Part shown: in pieces, positions 51,536 through 59,878 of the stretch
Numbering within the stretch: the stretch's first letter is position 1
Layout: each line of letters begins with the position of its first letter
Source: Pyrinomonadaceae bacterium
Lineage (GTDB): Bacteria > Acidobacteriota > Blastocatellia > Pyrinomonadales > Pyrinomonadaceae
Length of the DNA stretch: 64,000 bases
Assembly: GCA_019694355.1 (NCBI GenBank)
Contig: JAIBCB010000001.1
Coordinates: 339,001 to 403,000 of the forward strand
Reading direction: 5' to 3'
Notes under the pieces: model-generated
Told to the model about the DNA's origin: nothing
Seen by the model: only the letters and a program-made list of their open reading frames with translations
Databases searched by the model: none
Translations under genes and position numbers: made by a program

Positions 51536-52954
51536 TCATTTGCGCCGCCAACGCATACCGTCTTTCGTGTCTTCAAGCGTGATGCCCTTTGCGGCGAGTT
51601 CGTCGCGAATTTCGTCCGAACGTGCGAAGTTGCGATGACGACGCGCCTCCTGGCGCTCAGCGATCAGAGCTTCGATATCCTCATCGAGAAGTTCGCTGTC
51701 CTCTCGGCCGAAGATCCCGAGCACTGCGTCGAACTTTCCGACCGCATCCAGGACCGCAGATCTCTCCTCTTCAGTTAGGCCGTTCGCCGCAAGGATGGTG
51801 TTGACCTCGCGCACCATATCATGGACGGCGGCGAGGGCCGCGGCCGTGTTGAGGTCGTCGTCCATCGCTTCCTCGAATTTGCTGAGAGCGACGCTTACTG
51901 CTTCGACGGCGGCCGAATCAGTTTTGCCGACCGTTTCTTCGCTGCCGTTGGAGACGCTTTCCTTTACGAGAGAGCGGAAATTCCGCAGGCGTTCGACCGT
52001 GGATTCCGCGGCCTTCAATCCCTCGAATGTGAAATTCAGCTGTTTGCGGTAGGGAACTGAGAGCAGCAAATATCTGATCGCAAGCGGCGAATAGCCTTGC
52101 TCACGCAGATCTCGAAAGGTGAAGAAGTTTCCCTTGGATTTCGACATCGTAACGTCATCGATCTTTAGGAATTCGCTGTGCACCCAATATTTTGAGAAGA
52201 GTTTGCCGGTCGCACCTTCGCTTTGGGCGATCTCGTTCTCGTGATGCGGAAACTGCAGATCCATTCCGCCGGCGTGAAGGTCGAATGTCTCGCCAAGATA
52301 CCTCATCGACATCGCAGAGCATTCGATATGCCAGCCGGGGCGACCGCGTCCAAATGGTGCGTCCCAACCGGGCGTTTCATCTTCGCCGACGAGTTTCCAG
52401 AGCGCAAAATCGCGTGCGTCCTCTTTATCGTATTTGTCGGTATCGACGCGGTCGCTTGCACCGGCAATGTTGCCCTCAAAGCTGATCTTTGAGAGCTTGC
52501 CGTATTCAGGAAATGCGGCGATGCGATAGTAGATCGAACCGTCGGACTCGTACGCATGGCCGTTCTCGATCAGCTTCGCGATGATGTCGATCATTTCCGC
52601 GATATGCTCTGTCGCACGCGGCGTTACTTCCGGCCGCTCATTGCCGAGCGCGTCGAAATCTTCCCAAAAATATGTGATGAAAGGCGCAGTGAATTCGTCG
52701 ATCGAAATGCCGCGGGCGGCGGATTCGTTTATGATGCGGTCATCGATATCCGTCAGATTAAAAACGTGCGTCAATTCGAAGCCCTTGAACTTCAAATAAC
52801 GCCGGAGCACATCGCCAAAGATGAATGTGCGGAAATTTCCGATGTGCGCAAAATTCCAAACTGTCGGGCCGCAAATGTACATTCGCACACGGCCGGCCTC
52901 GATCGGTTCGAATTCCTCAAGTTGGCGAGAAAGTGTATTAAAAAGTTTCAGCAT
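51536..52954 (-). CDS. cysS: Cysteinyl-tRNA synthetase
   Basis: This class I synthetase (472 residues) charges tRNA-Cys. YICGPTVWNFAHIGNFRTFI holds the HIGH-like motif and the first zinc cysteine; HIECSAMSMRYLG and FPHHENEIAQSEGATG give the other zinc and recognition residues; MSKSKGNFFTFRDL is the KMSKS loop. The C-terminal DALR-type and anticodon-binding helices are complete. A TTG directly precedes the ATG at 52952-52954. It overlaps the upstream exported-protein gene by one base (TGATG). Confidence 0.96.
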   Translation of the reverse strand: MLKLFNTLSRQLEEFEPIEAGRVRMYICGPTVWNFAHIGNFRTFIFGDVLRRYLKFKGFELTHVFNLTDIDDRIINESAARGISIDEFTAPFITYFWEDFDALGNERPEVTPRATEHIAEMIDIIAKLIENGHAYESDGSIYYRIAAFPEYGKLSKISFEGNIAGASDRVDTDKYDKEDARDFALWKLVGEDETPGWDAPFGRGRPGWHIECSAMSMRYLGETFDLHAGGMDLQFPHHENEIAQSEGATGKLFSKYWVHSEFLKIDDVTMSKSKGNFFTFRDLREQGYSPLAIRYLLLSVPYRKQLNFTFEGLKAAESTVERLRNFRSLVKESVSNGSEETVGKTDSAAVEAVSVALSKFEEAMDDDLNTAAALAAVHDMVREVNTILAANGLTEEERSAVLDAVGKFDAVLGIFGREDSELLDEDIEALIAERQEARRHRNFARSDEIRDELAAKGITLEDTKDGMRWRRK

Positions 52955-53748
52955 CAATCGTAAATGTTCTCGGACTCATCAGCCGGGAACCTTACTACGA
53001 TAACACCTACAAAATTCTTTGGCTTGCCGCCAAGTGAAAGTTGGCGAAATTTCCAGCTTTTTGCGGTTAGGGTCGCGGCTTGCCGCAAAAGCGGATGACC
53101 GCCGAATCCTTGGACAAATCTCACAGTTCCGGTCGAATCTACAGCTACGAAGACCTCGACCTCGTTTGGCTGACTACAAACTCTCATTGCCCGTGCGGCC
53201 GGGGGGCATTGTCCAAAGATCTCTTTCTCTGCCTGCAACCGCACAGCATCCTTTGACAGTTTTAAAGTGTCGGCGACGGGAAACTCCTTGAACTGAAGAT
53301 CTTCCGGACCCAAGGTTGGGCTCGCACCGTAGGATTCCGTGCATTCGAGCGGCTCGATCGCGAATTCGACGGTGGCGAAGTGCCGATAGCCGCCGTTTAT
53401 GAAGCCAACCTTACGATCCGGCAGTCCAACGTGTCCTTTTACGTAGCTCGTAATATCAGCCAACTCGGTAAAAGAGGTCTGCTGGCCGCCGTAAACGATG
53501 ATATAGCCCTTCGCTTCTCCGGGCATTGAATAGAGGCGCTCTTGATAATCTGCGATCACGCGGTCAAGCCTTGCTTTGTCGGAGAAGGAAACTTCGTCGA
53601 ATTTTTCCGCCGCCGGAGCAAGGCATTGCGGTTTCGAATATGTAACTTCGTCGTCCGAGTCATCATCATCTGGATCGTCTTGGGCACTGATAGCCGCAAC
53701 GGCAAGGGTCAGAACGAAGAGTGTGAGAAAAAAAGCTTTCCAATTCAT
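52954..53748 (-). CDS. Exported protein with a GYII/INGG domain and a TonB-C-like C-terminus
   Basis: This 264-residue protein has a signal peptide (FLTLFVLTLAVAAISAQ) and an acidic stretch (DDPDDDDSDDE). Residues about 50-135 hold KGYIIVYGG and KVGFINGG, the same module as the C-terminus of the large exported protein at 7229-9670. The last 60 residues (VFVAVDSTGTVRFVQGFGGH... TAKSWKFRQLSLGGKP) resemble the C-terminal domain of TonB-like proteins, but there is no N-terminal TonB anchor or proline arm. It is coupled with cysS by overlap. Function unknown. Confidence 0.72.
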   Translation of the reverse strand: MNWKAFFLTLFVLTLAVAAISAQDDPDDDDSDDEVTYSKPQCLAPAAEKFDEVSFSDKARLDRVIADYQERLYSMPGEAKGYIIVYGGQQTSFTELADITSYVKGHVGLPDRKVGFINGGYRHFATVEFAIEPLECTESYGASPTLGPEDLQFKEFPVADTLKLSKDAVRLQAEKEIFGQCPPAARAMRVCSQPNEVEVFVAVDSTGTVRFVQGFGGHPLLRQAATLTAKSWKFRQLSLGGKPKNFVGVIVVRFPADESENIYD

Positions 53749-53786
53749 CAGACGGCCACCTCATTGATCTCTCTAAACGCACGAAT

Positions 53787-54203
53787 CTAGGCGAGGTCAG
53801 GTTCGACGAATCTGCCGCGTGCTTCGTCCGAGAATAAAAGCTCTCGCGTGTAGAACTTCAGCGGATGATCCTTATCGAGAGACTCAGCGATCTCGTTCGC
53901 GATGTCTGCGAGAGGAAGGTGCTTGTGGTCGATCCAAAATGCATGGACCGCGTTCATCCAAAAGACGGTCAGCGTCTCGTGGTATGGCATATCCTTTTCG
54001 AGATCGACACCGAATCCGTGTTCGAGCAAGCGTAAGATGCCGCGACGCATCATTTCGGTTGCAGCGTCGAGGTCAAAATGTGCAACGTAGTAAAGCGCGA
54101 CGACGAGATGCTCGCGGTGTTTCCACTCTTCGCGGGAGATCGTCGCGTTCTCAAAACTCTCGACAAGAACCAGGACATCGTTGTCAGAAGTGTATTCGGG
54201 CAT
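53787..54203 (-). CDS. Conserved protein of unknown function
   Basis: This protein of about 138 residues appears helical. EEWKHREHLVVALYYVAHFD contains the WxHxxHL pattern, and PYHETLTVFWMNAVHAFW a second histidine/aromatic cluster, so it may bind a metal or a small ligand. I do not know the family name. The ATG at 54201-54203 is preferred; a TTG at 54240-54242 would start inside the terminator of arsM. It lies about 38 bases before the upstream exported protein gene on the same strand. Confidence 0.6.
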   Translation of the reverse strand: MPEYTSDNDVLVLVESFENATISREEWKHREHLVVALYYVAHFDLDAATEMMRRGILRLLEHGFGVDLEKDMPYHETLTVFWMNAVHAFWIDHKHLPLADIANEIAESLDKDHPLKFYTRELLFSDEARGRFVEPDLA

Positions 54204-54243
54204 AGAGCAAAACGCGTATTCTTTGTCATTCGGGAGATGCAAA

Positions 54244-54286
54244 AGGACGGAACCCGCAAGCTCTTCGCTCTGGCGAGTTCCGTCCT
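54244..54286 (-). terminator. Intrinsic terminator after arsM
   Basis: Arms AGGACGGAACCCGC (54244-54257) and GCGAGTTCCGTCCT (54273-54286) pair with one mismatch; on the minus strand it is followed by four Ts. Confidence 0.75.
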
Positions 54287-54320
54287 CTGTTTTACGCTGA
54301 AATTATAGCACAGATAATAG

Positions 54321-55136
54321 TTACGCCGTCGCGGGCCTTTCCGCGTAAACAGTGATGCTGTAGATCCCCGTACCGCTCGCCTTGAATTCAGCCAGGGCAT
54401 CGTCGCTTAGGTACTGCCGCAGAATGTCATCAGGAACGTCGATCGTGCGGTCCTTCTGAAGCGTTATGTTCGAGAAACCATTTGCCGCGATCAGTCCGAG
54501 ATATTCATCACGCTGTATAGCACCGGCGACGCAGCCCGCGTACATTTCGGCTGCACTCTTGATCGAATCGGGAAGTTCGCCCGATATCACGATATCCGAA
54601 ATGCTGAAATGCCCGCCAGGCTTTAGCGTCCTGAAGATCTCCTTAAATACCTTGTCCTTGTCAGGCACCAGAATCAGTACACAGTTGCTTACGACCACGT
54701 CCGCAGTGTCGTCTTCGATAGGGAGATCTTCGATGTCGCCCTTGCGGAACTCGACGTTCGTGTAACCAAGTTTCTCAGCGTTCGAACGAGCCCGTTCAAG
54801 CATCGCGTCGGTAAAATCAACACCGATGACCTTACCGTTAGCACCTGTTTCGTGGCGGGCGATGAAGCAGTCGTTCCCCGCACCGCTGCCGAGATCGATC
54901 ACGGTGTCGCCGGGGTTGATGCCCGCAAACTGCGTCGGCAATCCGCAGCCGAGCCCAAGATCCGCCTCCGGAAAATAGCCTTCGAGTGTGCCGTGGTCCT
55001 CCGTCATGATGTTATAGACCTCGTCCGAACATCCGCCGGAACCGCAGCACGAGGCCTTGTTGTCTTTGGGATTCTGACCGGCTATCTCACCATACTTCTG
55101 TCGAACCAATTCTTTGATCTGAGTTGCACTATTCAT
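54321..55136 (-). CDS. arsM: Arsenite methyltransferase
   Basis: This protein of about 271 residues methylates arsenite with S-adenosylmethionine. The conserved arsenic-binding cysteines appear in ASCCGSGGC, VVSNCVLILV and YAGCVAGAI. The SAM motif is VIDLGSGAGNDCF. The end is complete. The frame is open to 55151, but the ATG at 55134-55136 follows the arsR stop neatly. It is downstream of an ArsR regulator and probably under its control. An arsenic detoxification role is well supported. Confidence 0.92.
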   Translation of the reverse strand: MNSATQIKELVRQKYGEIAGQNPKDNKASCCGSGGCSDEVYNIMTEDHGTLEGYFPEADLGLGCGLPTQFAGINPGDTVIDLGSGAGNDCFIARHETGANGKVIGVDFTDAMLERARSNAEKLGYTNVEFRKGDIEDLPIEDDTADVVVSNCVLILVPDKDKVFKEIFRTLKPGGHFSISDIVISGELPDSIKSAAEMYAGCVAGAIQRDEYLGLIAANGFSNITLQKDRTIDVPDDILRQYLSDDALAEFKASGTGIYSITVYAERPATA

Positions 55137-55141
55137 AATAT

Positions 55142-55474
55142 TCAGCAGCAAGCTCCTTTCTTCGCCTTCAACTTTGCTGAAACGCCTGCAAGGTAACTTT
55201 GCAGCCTATTGATGGCCTTAACGTCAATGCAATAGCAGATCGCGTTACCCTCGATACTGCCTTTTATTAGTCCGGCACCCTTGAGCTCGCGCAGATGCTG
55301 AGAGACGGTCGCTTGCGATAGCGGCAATTCGCCAACGATGTCGTTGCAAATGCAGCCTTCAACCTTCAACAGATATTCGACAATAGCAACCCTCGCCGGA
55401 TGGCCAAGGGCCTTCGCGATCAGAGCGAGAGCCTGTTGGCCTTCGCTGAAACTTTCTGCTTTTGAAGCCCCCAT
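55142..55474 (-). CDS. arsR: ArsR-family metalloregulator
   Basis: This 110-residue winged-helix repressor has the helix-turn-helix LPLSQATVSQHLRELKGAGLIKG. A metal site is likely at VEGCICNDIV (two cysteines, as in the alpha-3 site of ArsR/SmtB proteins) plus the C-terminal KKGACC. It precedes arsM by 5 bases and should release the operator when arsenite binds. A perfect 20-base palindrome 125 bases upstream is the likely operator. Confidence 0.9.
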   Translation of the reverse strand: MGASKAESFSEGQQALALIAKALGHPARVAIVEYLLKVEGCICNDIVGELPLSQATVSQHLRELKGAGLIKGSIEGNAICYCIDVKAINRLQSYLAGVSAKLKAKKGACC

Positions 55475-55598
55475 TTATTACTTCTCCAATATCGTCCCCG
55501 TGCCCTGCACGCAGAAACCGCTTTCCGACCAGCCATCCAACCATCCAATGCCCCACGCACAAAGGCCCTAGCGATTCTGCAAAGAACAGATCAGCCGT

Positions 55599-55618
55599 CC
55601 GTAATATTGCAATATTAC
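55599..55618. promoter_or_regulatory. Perfect 20-base palindrome, likely ArsR operator
   Basis: CGTAATATTG followed by its exact complement CAATATTACG. AT-rich symmetric sites of this shape are bound by ArsR/SmtB repressors. It lies upstream of arsR-arsM in the 333-base gap 55475-55807. Confidence 0.7.
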
Positions 55619-55711
55619 GATTGAGTGAGGATTTTTGTCAATACTTGGTTTGGTTGTTGTGTTGGTTAGTGCTGTCTAAAAGGAATTTCGCAGAAGAGCG
55701 TAATAGAAACC

Positions 55712-55746
55712 AGCCCGAAGTGATGGCAACATCACGCGGGCTTTTT
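55712..55746 (+). terminator. Orphan plus-strand terminator
   Basis: AGCCCG...GTGAT pairs with ATCAC...CGGGCT around a short loop, followed by five Ts. No plus-strand gene lies upstream in the gap, so it may end a short transcript starting near the ArsR palindrome. Confidence 0.7.
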
Positions 55747-55796
55747 GCTTGGGGTGGACAAAGGCAGCTCTTGCGGCTGCTTGAAGGTGCCTAGGC

Positions 55797-55821
55797 AAAA
55801 GGCCGTCTTAGGCGACGGCCT
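55797..55821 (-). terminator. Terminator overlapping the end of the HNH gene
   Basis: AGGCCGTC (55800-55807) and GACGGCCT (55814-55821) form a stem whose loop covers the HNH stop codon; on the minus strand it is followed by a short T run. Confidence 0.65.
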
Positions 55822-56368
55822 GGAGACGTTCGTCATCGCCGGTTTCGTCGATGAAAAGATACTTCTTCCATTCGGGGCGTGATTCAGCGTAATGACAAAG
55901 CAGGACGTGATCAAGCCCGAGCCGAAGCAGTTTCTGCGAAGTGAGCAGCGGCATACGGGCTTGCTCGGGCGTGCGGTTGCCTTTGCGTTGATTGCATTTG
56001 ACGCAGGCCGTCACGAGATTCTGCGGGGTGTGTTCGCCGCCCTGAGCCCGCGGCAGAATATGATCCAATGTGAGATCTTTTGCGTGACGGTGTTCGCCGC
56101 AGTATTGGCATCGATAACGGTCACGGATGTAGATGCGTGCGCGCTTCATAGAATTCTCATTGTTCTTGCGGCGCAGATGGATATAGTGGCGCAGGCGAAC
56201 GACAGACGGCACGGGAAAGGTCGTCGAAGGCGAATGCAGAACATTGTCGCCGTCATTCTCCTCAACAAACACAGCTCCGCGGAACCACAGGCAGACGGCT
56301 CGCGCAACGCCGACCGTTCCAAGCGGTTCATACGAAAAATTCAATAACAAGACTCTTCCGGTCAGCAA
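55808..56368 (-). CDS. HNH endonuclease family protein
   Basis: This 186-residue protein has a C-terminal zinc-finger HNH domain: RYRCQYCGEHRHAKDLTLDH, then RAQGGEHTPQNLVTACVKCNQRKGN. The two CxxC pairs bind zinc, and the DH, N and the last histidine-asparagine region form the active site. An N-terminal beta-rich part (VLLLNFSYEPLG) precedes it. The TTG at 56366-56368 is 10 bases after a strong AAGGAGG. Such solitary HNH proteins are common in bacterial chromosomes; their targets are often unknown. Confidence 0.88.
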   Translation of the reverse strand: MLTGRVLLLNFSYEPLGTVGVARAVCLWFRGAVFVEENDGDNVLHSPSTTFPVPSVVRLRHYIHLRRKNNENSMKRARIYIRDRYRCQYCGEHRHAKDLTLDHILPRAQGGEHTPQNLVTACVKCNQRKGNRTPEQARMPLLTSQKLLRLGLDHVLLCHYAESRPEWKKYLFIDETGDDERLQAVA

Positions 56369-56609
56369 GTTTGTGCGGCCTCCTTAAAATATGTCTGATG
56401 TTCCGGCGTGGAAGAGAAGTTGGCCCCCACGATAACGAAAGCTGAGCACCCAAAGCATCCATCCTAGCGCTAAACGCAAATTTACTCCTAAAACACAATG
56501 TAAAGCAAGCACAATCTATTGGAGTGATCGAGATGCCTTCAACAATATCTTGTTCTTCCGTTGGCGAGACGTATAGAATATTGGGGCTCGGAGTTTGGAG
56601 GTAGAACAA

Positions 56610-56684
56610 ATGAAGATCTCAATGGTCATAGCTCGAATCCTTATGGGACTCTTGTTTATTTTTGCTTCGGTCTTGTCAGCCTAA
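56610..56684 (+). pseudogene. DoxX-like N-terminal fragment
   Basis: An ATG with GGAGG 9 bases upstream opens 24 codons reading MKISMVIARILMGLLFIFAS and ending TAA. This matches the first membrane helix of DoxX-type proteins and then stops at the 3' end of the convergent thiL gene. It looks like a truncated remnant, but a real small membrane protein is possible. The rest of the 312-base gap 56369-56680 shows no gene. Confidence 0.4.
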
Positions 56685-57622
56685 CGGGCTGCGAAATGGT
56701 CGAAGCCCTTTGGATCGAGATCGTGCTGCCCCTTCTCGTCGATCAGTTTAATTCCGGAAGAAGCGGTGACGATCCTGCCGATCTCGATCGCTCCAAGTTC
56801 AAGTGCCTCGCTTCGTCGTTCCTCCGGAATAGTAAATAGAAGTTCGAAGTCCTCGCCACCGTTTAGAGCCATTTCGAAAGTTGCTCCTCTTGTGAGCGGA
56901 ATCTTTGATGAGCCGATCATCGCACCAACGCCGCTTGCCTCGCATATATGGGCGAGATCGGATGAAAGGCCATCGCTAAGGTCGATCGCCGCCGTTGCTA
57001 ACCCTTTCTGCATCAATGTGTTTCCGATGATAACCTGCGGGTGGGGTTTAAGCTGTCGCAACAAGCCGCGCTGAAGAGGATCTTCACCTTCATTCGTTAA
57101 TCTCTCACCATTTTCCAGCAATAGAAGGCCGAGTGCAGCGCCGCCGAGTTCGCCCGTCACAAAGGTCAGGTCGCCCGGTTTTGCCCCTGACCGCAGAATG
57201 GCTTTTTGATGTGGAACCTCGCCGACGACGAACGAATCGATTATCAGGTCGTTAGGCGATCGAGAAATATCGCCGCCGATCAGTTCGACGTCAAACTCCT
57301 TTGCCAGTTTGTGCCATCCCTCGTAGAATTCGTCTAGAAATGAAGTTTTCCACAGCCCCTGTGGAATTCCCAGCGTAAGCAGCGCGTACTTCGGCGTTCC
57401 GCCCATTGCCGCAATATCGGAAAGGGAGACGGCAAGGGCTTTGTGGCCAAGGAGAGCGGGTGTCGTCCAATCGAGTCGAAAATCTATATTCTCAATTAGA
57501 AGATCGACTGTAAATAGTTGATCTGATTGGGTATCCTTGGGCAGAACGGCGCAGTCATCACCTATCACTTTAAGTTCGTGCCTATCCTTGATGTAATTTA
57601 TGAAGTCAAATTCGCTGCGCAT
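56681..57622 (-). CDS. thiL: Thiamine-monophosphate kinase
   Basis: This 313-residue ATPase of the PurM/ThiL superfamily makes thiamine diphosphate, the cofactor of pyruvate dehydrogenase. KVIGDDCAVLP and LFTVDLLIENIDFRLDWTTP are the N-terminal metal-binding blocks; HKALAVSLSDIAAMGG and DLSDGLSSDLAHICEASGVG are diagnostic; ALNGGEDFELLFTI sits near the C-terminus. Complete and of normal length. It is divergent from the MerR regulator gene. No other thiamine gene is near. Confidence 0.94.
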   Translation of the reverse strand: MRSEFDFINYIKDRHELKVIGDDCAVLPKDTQSDQLFTVDLLIENIDFRLDWTTPALLGHKALAVSLSDIAAMGGTPKYALLTLGIPQGLWKTSFLDEFYEGWHKLAKEFDVELIGGDISRSPNDLIIDSFVVGEVPHQKAILRSGAKPGDLTFVTGELGGAALGLLLLENGERLTNEGEDPLQRGLLRQLKPHPQVIIGNTLMQKGLATAAIDLSDGLSSDLAHICEASGVGAMIGSSKIPLTRGATFEMALNGGEDFELLFTIPEERRSEALELGAIEIGRIVTASSGIKLIDEKGQHDLDPKGFDHFAAR

Positions 57623-57631
57623 TTGTTTCTA

Positions 57632-57660
57632 TTGACAGAAGTCTTGTAAATTCATACAAT
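57632..57660 (+). promoter_or_regulatory. Strong sigma-70 promoter for the MerR-type gene
   Basis: TTGACA (57632-57637), 17 bases, TACAAT (57655-57660). It lies 46 bases before the start codon at 57706, in the thiL/merR divergent gap. Confidence 0.65.
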
Positions 57661-57705
57661 AACGCCCGACCGTGTTATAGAAAACCTTAACACATTTGAG
57701 CTATA

Positions 57706-58182
57706 ATGACGCCTGTGGATAACGTGATTCCTGATAAGATCTTTTTCAAGATCGGCGAGGTGTGCGAACTGGTCGGAGTTCAGGCACACGTCCTCCGCTA
57801 TTGGGAGACGGAGTTCCCAATGTTCTCACCCCAGAAGAACAAATCGGGCCAGCGAAGCTATCGACGCAAAGACGTTGAGGTCGCGTTGAAGATAAAGCAC
57901 CTTCTCTATAAAGAGATGTTCACGATCGCCGGAGCACGCCAAAAGCTCCAGTCTGACGCGCGGGCACCCCAAAAACCGGCGCAAGAACTGGCTGAGACCA
58001 GCGTCGCGGCCGTCAAGTCGCCTACGTCAGACATTCCTACGCTATTTGATTCATTGCCGGACGTAAATGTCGTGGAATCTGCTGCCGCGTCAACCGGCCT
58101 TTCCGACGAGCAGCGTAAGGCTCTTCGCAAACTTGCCGTTCATCTCGTCGAACTCCGTCAAATGCTCGCGCGACAACTATAG
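57706..58182 (+). CDS. MerR-family transcriptional regulator
   Basis: This 158-residue protein has an N-terminal winged helix: [21 protein letters not shown], then [18 protein letters not shown]. No cysteine metal site follows the helix, so it is not a classical metal-sensing MerR. The middle is a linker ([20 protein letters not shown]) and the end a short amphipathic helix. This type, with VLRYWETEF, often lies near tRNA genes or IHF subunit genes. A tRNA-Pro gene follows on the same strand. Its targets are unknown. Confidence 0.85.
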   Translation: MTPVDNVIPDKIFFKIGEVCELVGVQAHVLRYWETEFPMFSPQKNKSGQRSYRRKDVEVALKIKHLLYKEMFTIAGARQKLQSDARAPQKPAQELAETSVAAVKSPTSDIPTLFDSLPDVNVVESAAASTGLSDEQRKALRKLAVHLVELRQMLARQL

Positions 58183-58318
58183 TTCCCTCGGAGATCTTAT
58201 TTCTTTTATTCCACATTCCCGCGGCCTTTGCGGACAATCTTTTTTCAGTCGATAGCCATCCTGACCGGCAAATATTTGACTTTTCAGTGGCCGAAACTTA
58301 ACCTAAACAATCGTATAT

Positions 58319-58395
58319 CGGGACGTAGCGCAGTCTGGTAGCGCGTTCGCTTGGGGTGCGAGAGGTCGTGAGTTCAAATCTCGCCGTCCCGACCA
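58319..58395 (+). tRNA. tRNA-Pro (anticodon GGG)
   Basis: The 77-base gene folds fully: acceptor CGGGACG with CGTCCCG, D arm GCGCAGTCTGGTAGCGC, anticodon arm TTCGC-TTGGGGT-GCGAG with anticodon GGG, T arm with GTTCAAATC, and an encoded CCA end. The discriminator base is A. A terminator follows. Confidence 0.95.
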
Positions 58396-58405
58396 ATAAA
58401 TGCGG

Positions 58406-58438
58406 GGCTTTCGAAGAAATTCGAAAGCCTTGTTTTTT
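58406..58438 (+). terminator. Intrinsic terminator after tRNA-Pro
   Basis: Perfect 10-base stem GGCTTTCGAA (58406-58415) with its complement (58420-58429), GAAA tetraloop, then TTGTTTTTT. Confidence 0.92.
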
Positions 58439-58545
58439 CTTCGGATCACGAGGGTTGAATGCGGTCATTCAGAAAGTTCTGCCGAAAGGCCAAGTTGGGA
58501 TCGCGTCCTAGAGATCCTCGTTCTCGAAGCCGTCTTGAAATTTTT

Positions 58546-59736
58546 CTAGCCGATGGTGATGTTTGAGACAACGCGTTGGATCTTTCCATCGGCGCTTGGA
58601 GCGTCAGGCTTTAGGCCGGCTGTAAGGGATGAGTAAAGCCCAAGGCATTGGGCAAAAATTACATAGGGCAGAGCTAAATAGTCGTCGGCGAGAGTTGAAA
58701 GCGGAAAGGTGATCGCGGTATCGGCAATCGAGCTTAGGTCCTGCGAGTCGGGGCCGATTGCGAGTGTTGAACCTGCCGCATTTTTCGCACGTACATCCTC
58801 CAAAAGACCGAGTTCGATCTTCCGTTTGACCGGGTCGTTCGAGAGGAAGCCGACCAAGAGCGAGCTTTTGTTGAGCCACGAAAGCGGGCCATGCCTGAGG
58901 CCTAGGAACGATTCCGCCATCGTCGAGTGAAATCCGCCGGAGAGTTCGAGTACCTTCAGAGCACTTTCATCCGCTGCGGCCTTCAGAGGGCCGCTGCCGA
59001 GGAAACAGACTCGTTCGAAACGTTTTGCAGCGATCTTGCTTCCGATGTCGGCAATCTTGCCAAGGTGTTCTGCCGCAATCGCGGATATCGTTGAAACGAC
59101 GCCCTCAAATTCGGCTAGGTTTTGGATGTGGGCAAGGCATTGGCCGGCAACGATCATATTTGTAAACGAACTTGTCATCGCAAGCCCGCGATCGTTGGTC
59201 CTGTCATCAAGTACGACACATAAGACATTGGGCCTGGCAGTCGCAAACTCCGTTGCCATTTTGCCGTCTTTGCTGCACGTAACAATAAGATGAACGATCT
59301 GCGGATAGCGATCGATCGCTGCATCGAGCACCTTTACACCCTCGAAGCTATCGCCCGAACGTGAGAACGACACCCACAATTCGCGTCCTGCGTCGGGTCT
59401 CGACTCGATCATTGCATCCATCTCAGTAAGAAGATCGGTACTCGGAATAGCGCAGACGGGCTTCTTCCATATTCTGTTGATCAGAGGAGCCACCGCTCTG
59501 CCGACATAATCCGAAGTTCCAGCCCCGACGAGCGTGACCGTCGCCGGTTTATGGGCGTCGAGAAAGGCGAGGATCTCACGCTGCTTTGCACTTACGATCC
59601 GGAATGTTTCGAGCCAGGTTTCCGGCTGCTGGGCGATCTCGGATGGTGTGAACTCAAGGCCTAGATCTGCCTTCGCGGTAGGCGATAGACGAAGTATATC
59701 TTCGAAGCTGAGTTGTTCAGGCGGTAGATTTACCAT
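58546..59736 (-). CDS. SIS-domain sugar isomerase/deaminase, AgaS-like
   Basis: This protein of about 396 residues has two SIS domains. The first holds VTLVGAGTSDYVGRAVAPLI and ELWVSFSRSGDSFEGVKVLD; the second VCFLGSGPLKAAADESALKVLELSGG and ESFLGLRHGPLSWL. The layout matches AgaS, which converts galactosamine 6-phosphate to tagatose 6-phosphate plus ammonia, or a related ketose/aldose isomerase. The ATG at 59734-59736 is about 11 bases after GGAGG; a TTG ten codons upstream is less likely. Divergent from the kinase gene, with the aldolase next along, it suits amino-sugar breakdown. Confidence 0.85.
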   Translation of the reverse strand: MVNLPPEQLSFEDILRLSPTAKADLGLEFTPSEIAQQPETWLETFRIVSAKQREILAFLDAHKPATVTLVGAGTSDYVGRAVAPLINRIWKKPVCAIPSTDLLTEMDAMIESRPDAGRELWVSFSRSGDSFEGVKVLDAAIDRYPQIVHLIVTCSKDGKMATEFATARPNVLCVVLDDRTNDRGLAMTSSFTNMIVAGQCLAHIQNLAEFEGVVSTISAIAAEHLGKIADIGSKIAAKRFERVCFLGSGPLKAAADESALKVLELSGGFHSTMAESFLGLRHGPLSWLNKSSLLVGFLSNDPVKRKIELGLLEDVRAKNAAGSTLAIGPDSQDLSSIADTAITFPLSTLADDYLALPYVIFAQCLGLYSSLTAGLKPDAPSADGKIQRVVSNITIG

Positions 59737-59783
59737 CTTTAGGGCGGCCTCCGAAGACAATATCAAAAACAGGTTCTGGAGAA

Positions 59784-59811
59784 TTGCTTGTTCGCTTTAA
59801 GTCTCTATAAT
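59784..59811 (+). promoter_or_regulatory. Predicted sigma-70 promoter for the sugar operon
   Basis: TTGCTT (59784-59789), 16 bases, and a perfect TATAAT (59806-59811), about 68 bases before the kinase start. It lies in the divergent gap with the SIS gene. Confidence 0.6.
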
Positions 59812-59878
59812 ATATTACGCTTTTCAGATTTGCCGAAAGTGATATAACTAAAATCTAGACACAGACGGGGAGACAGCT

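Noticed and set aside
55723..55794. 23-residue ORF on the plus strand near the HNH gene
   Set aside because: It runs through the orphan terminator hairpin and has no ribosome binding site.
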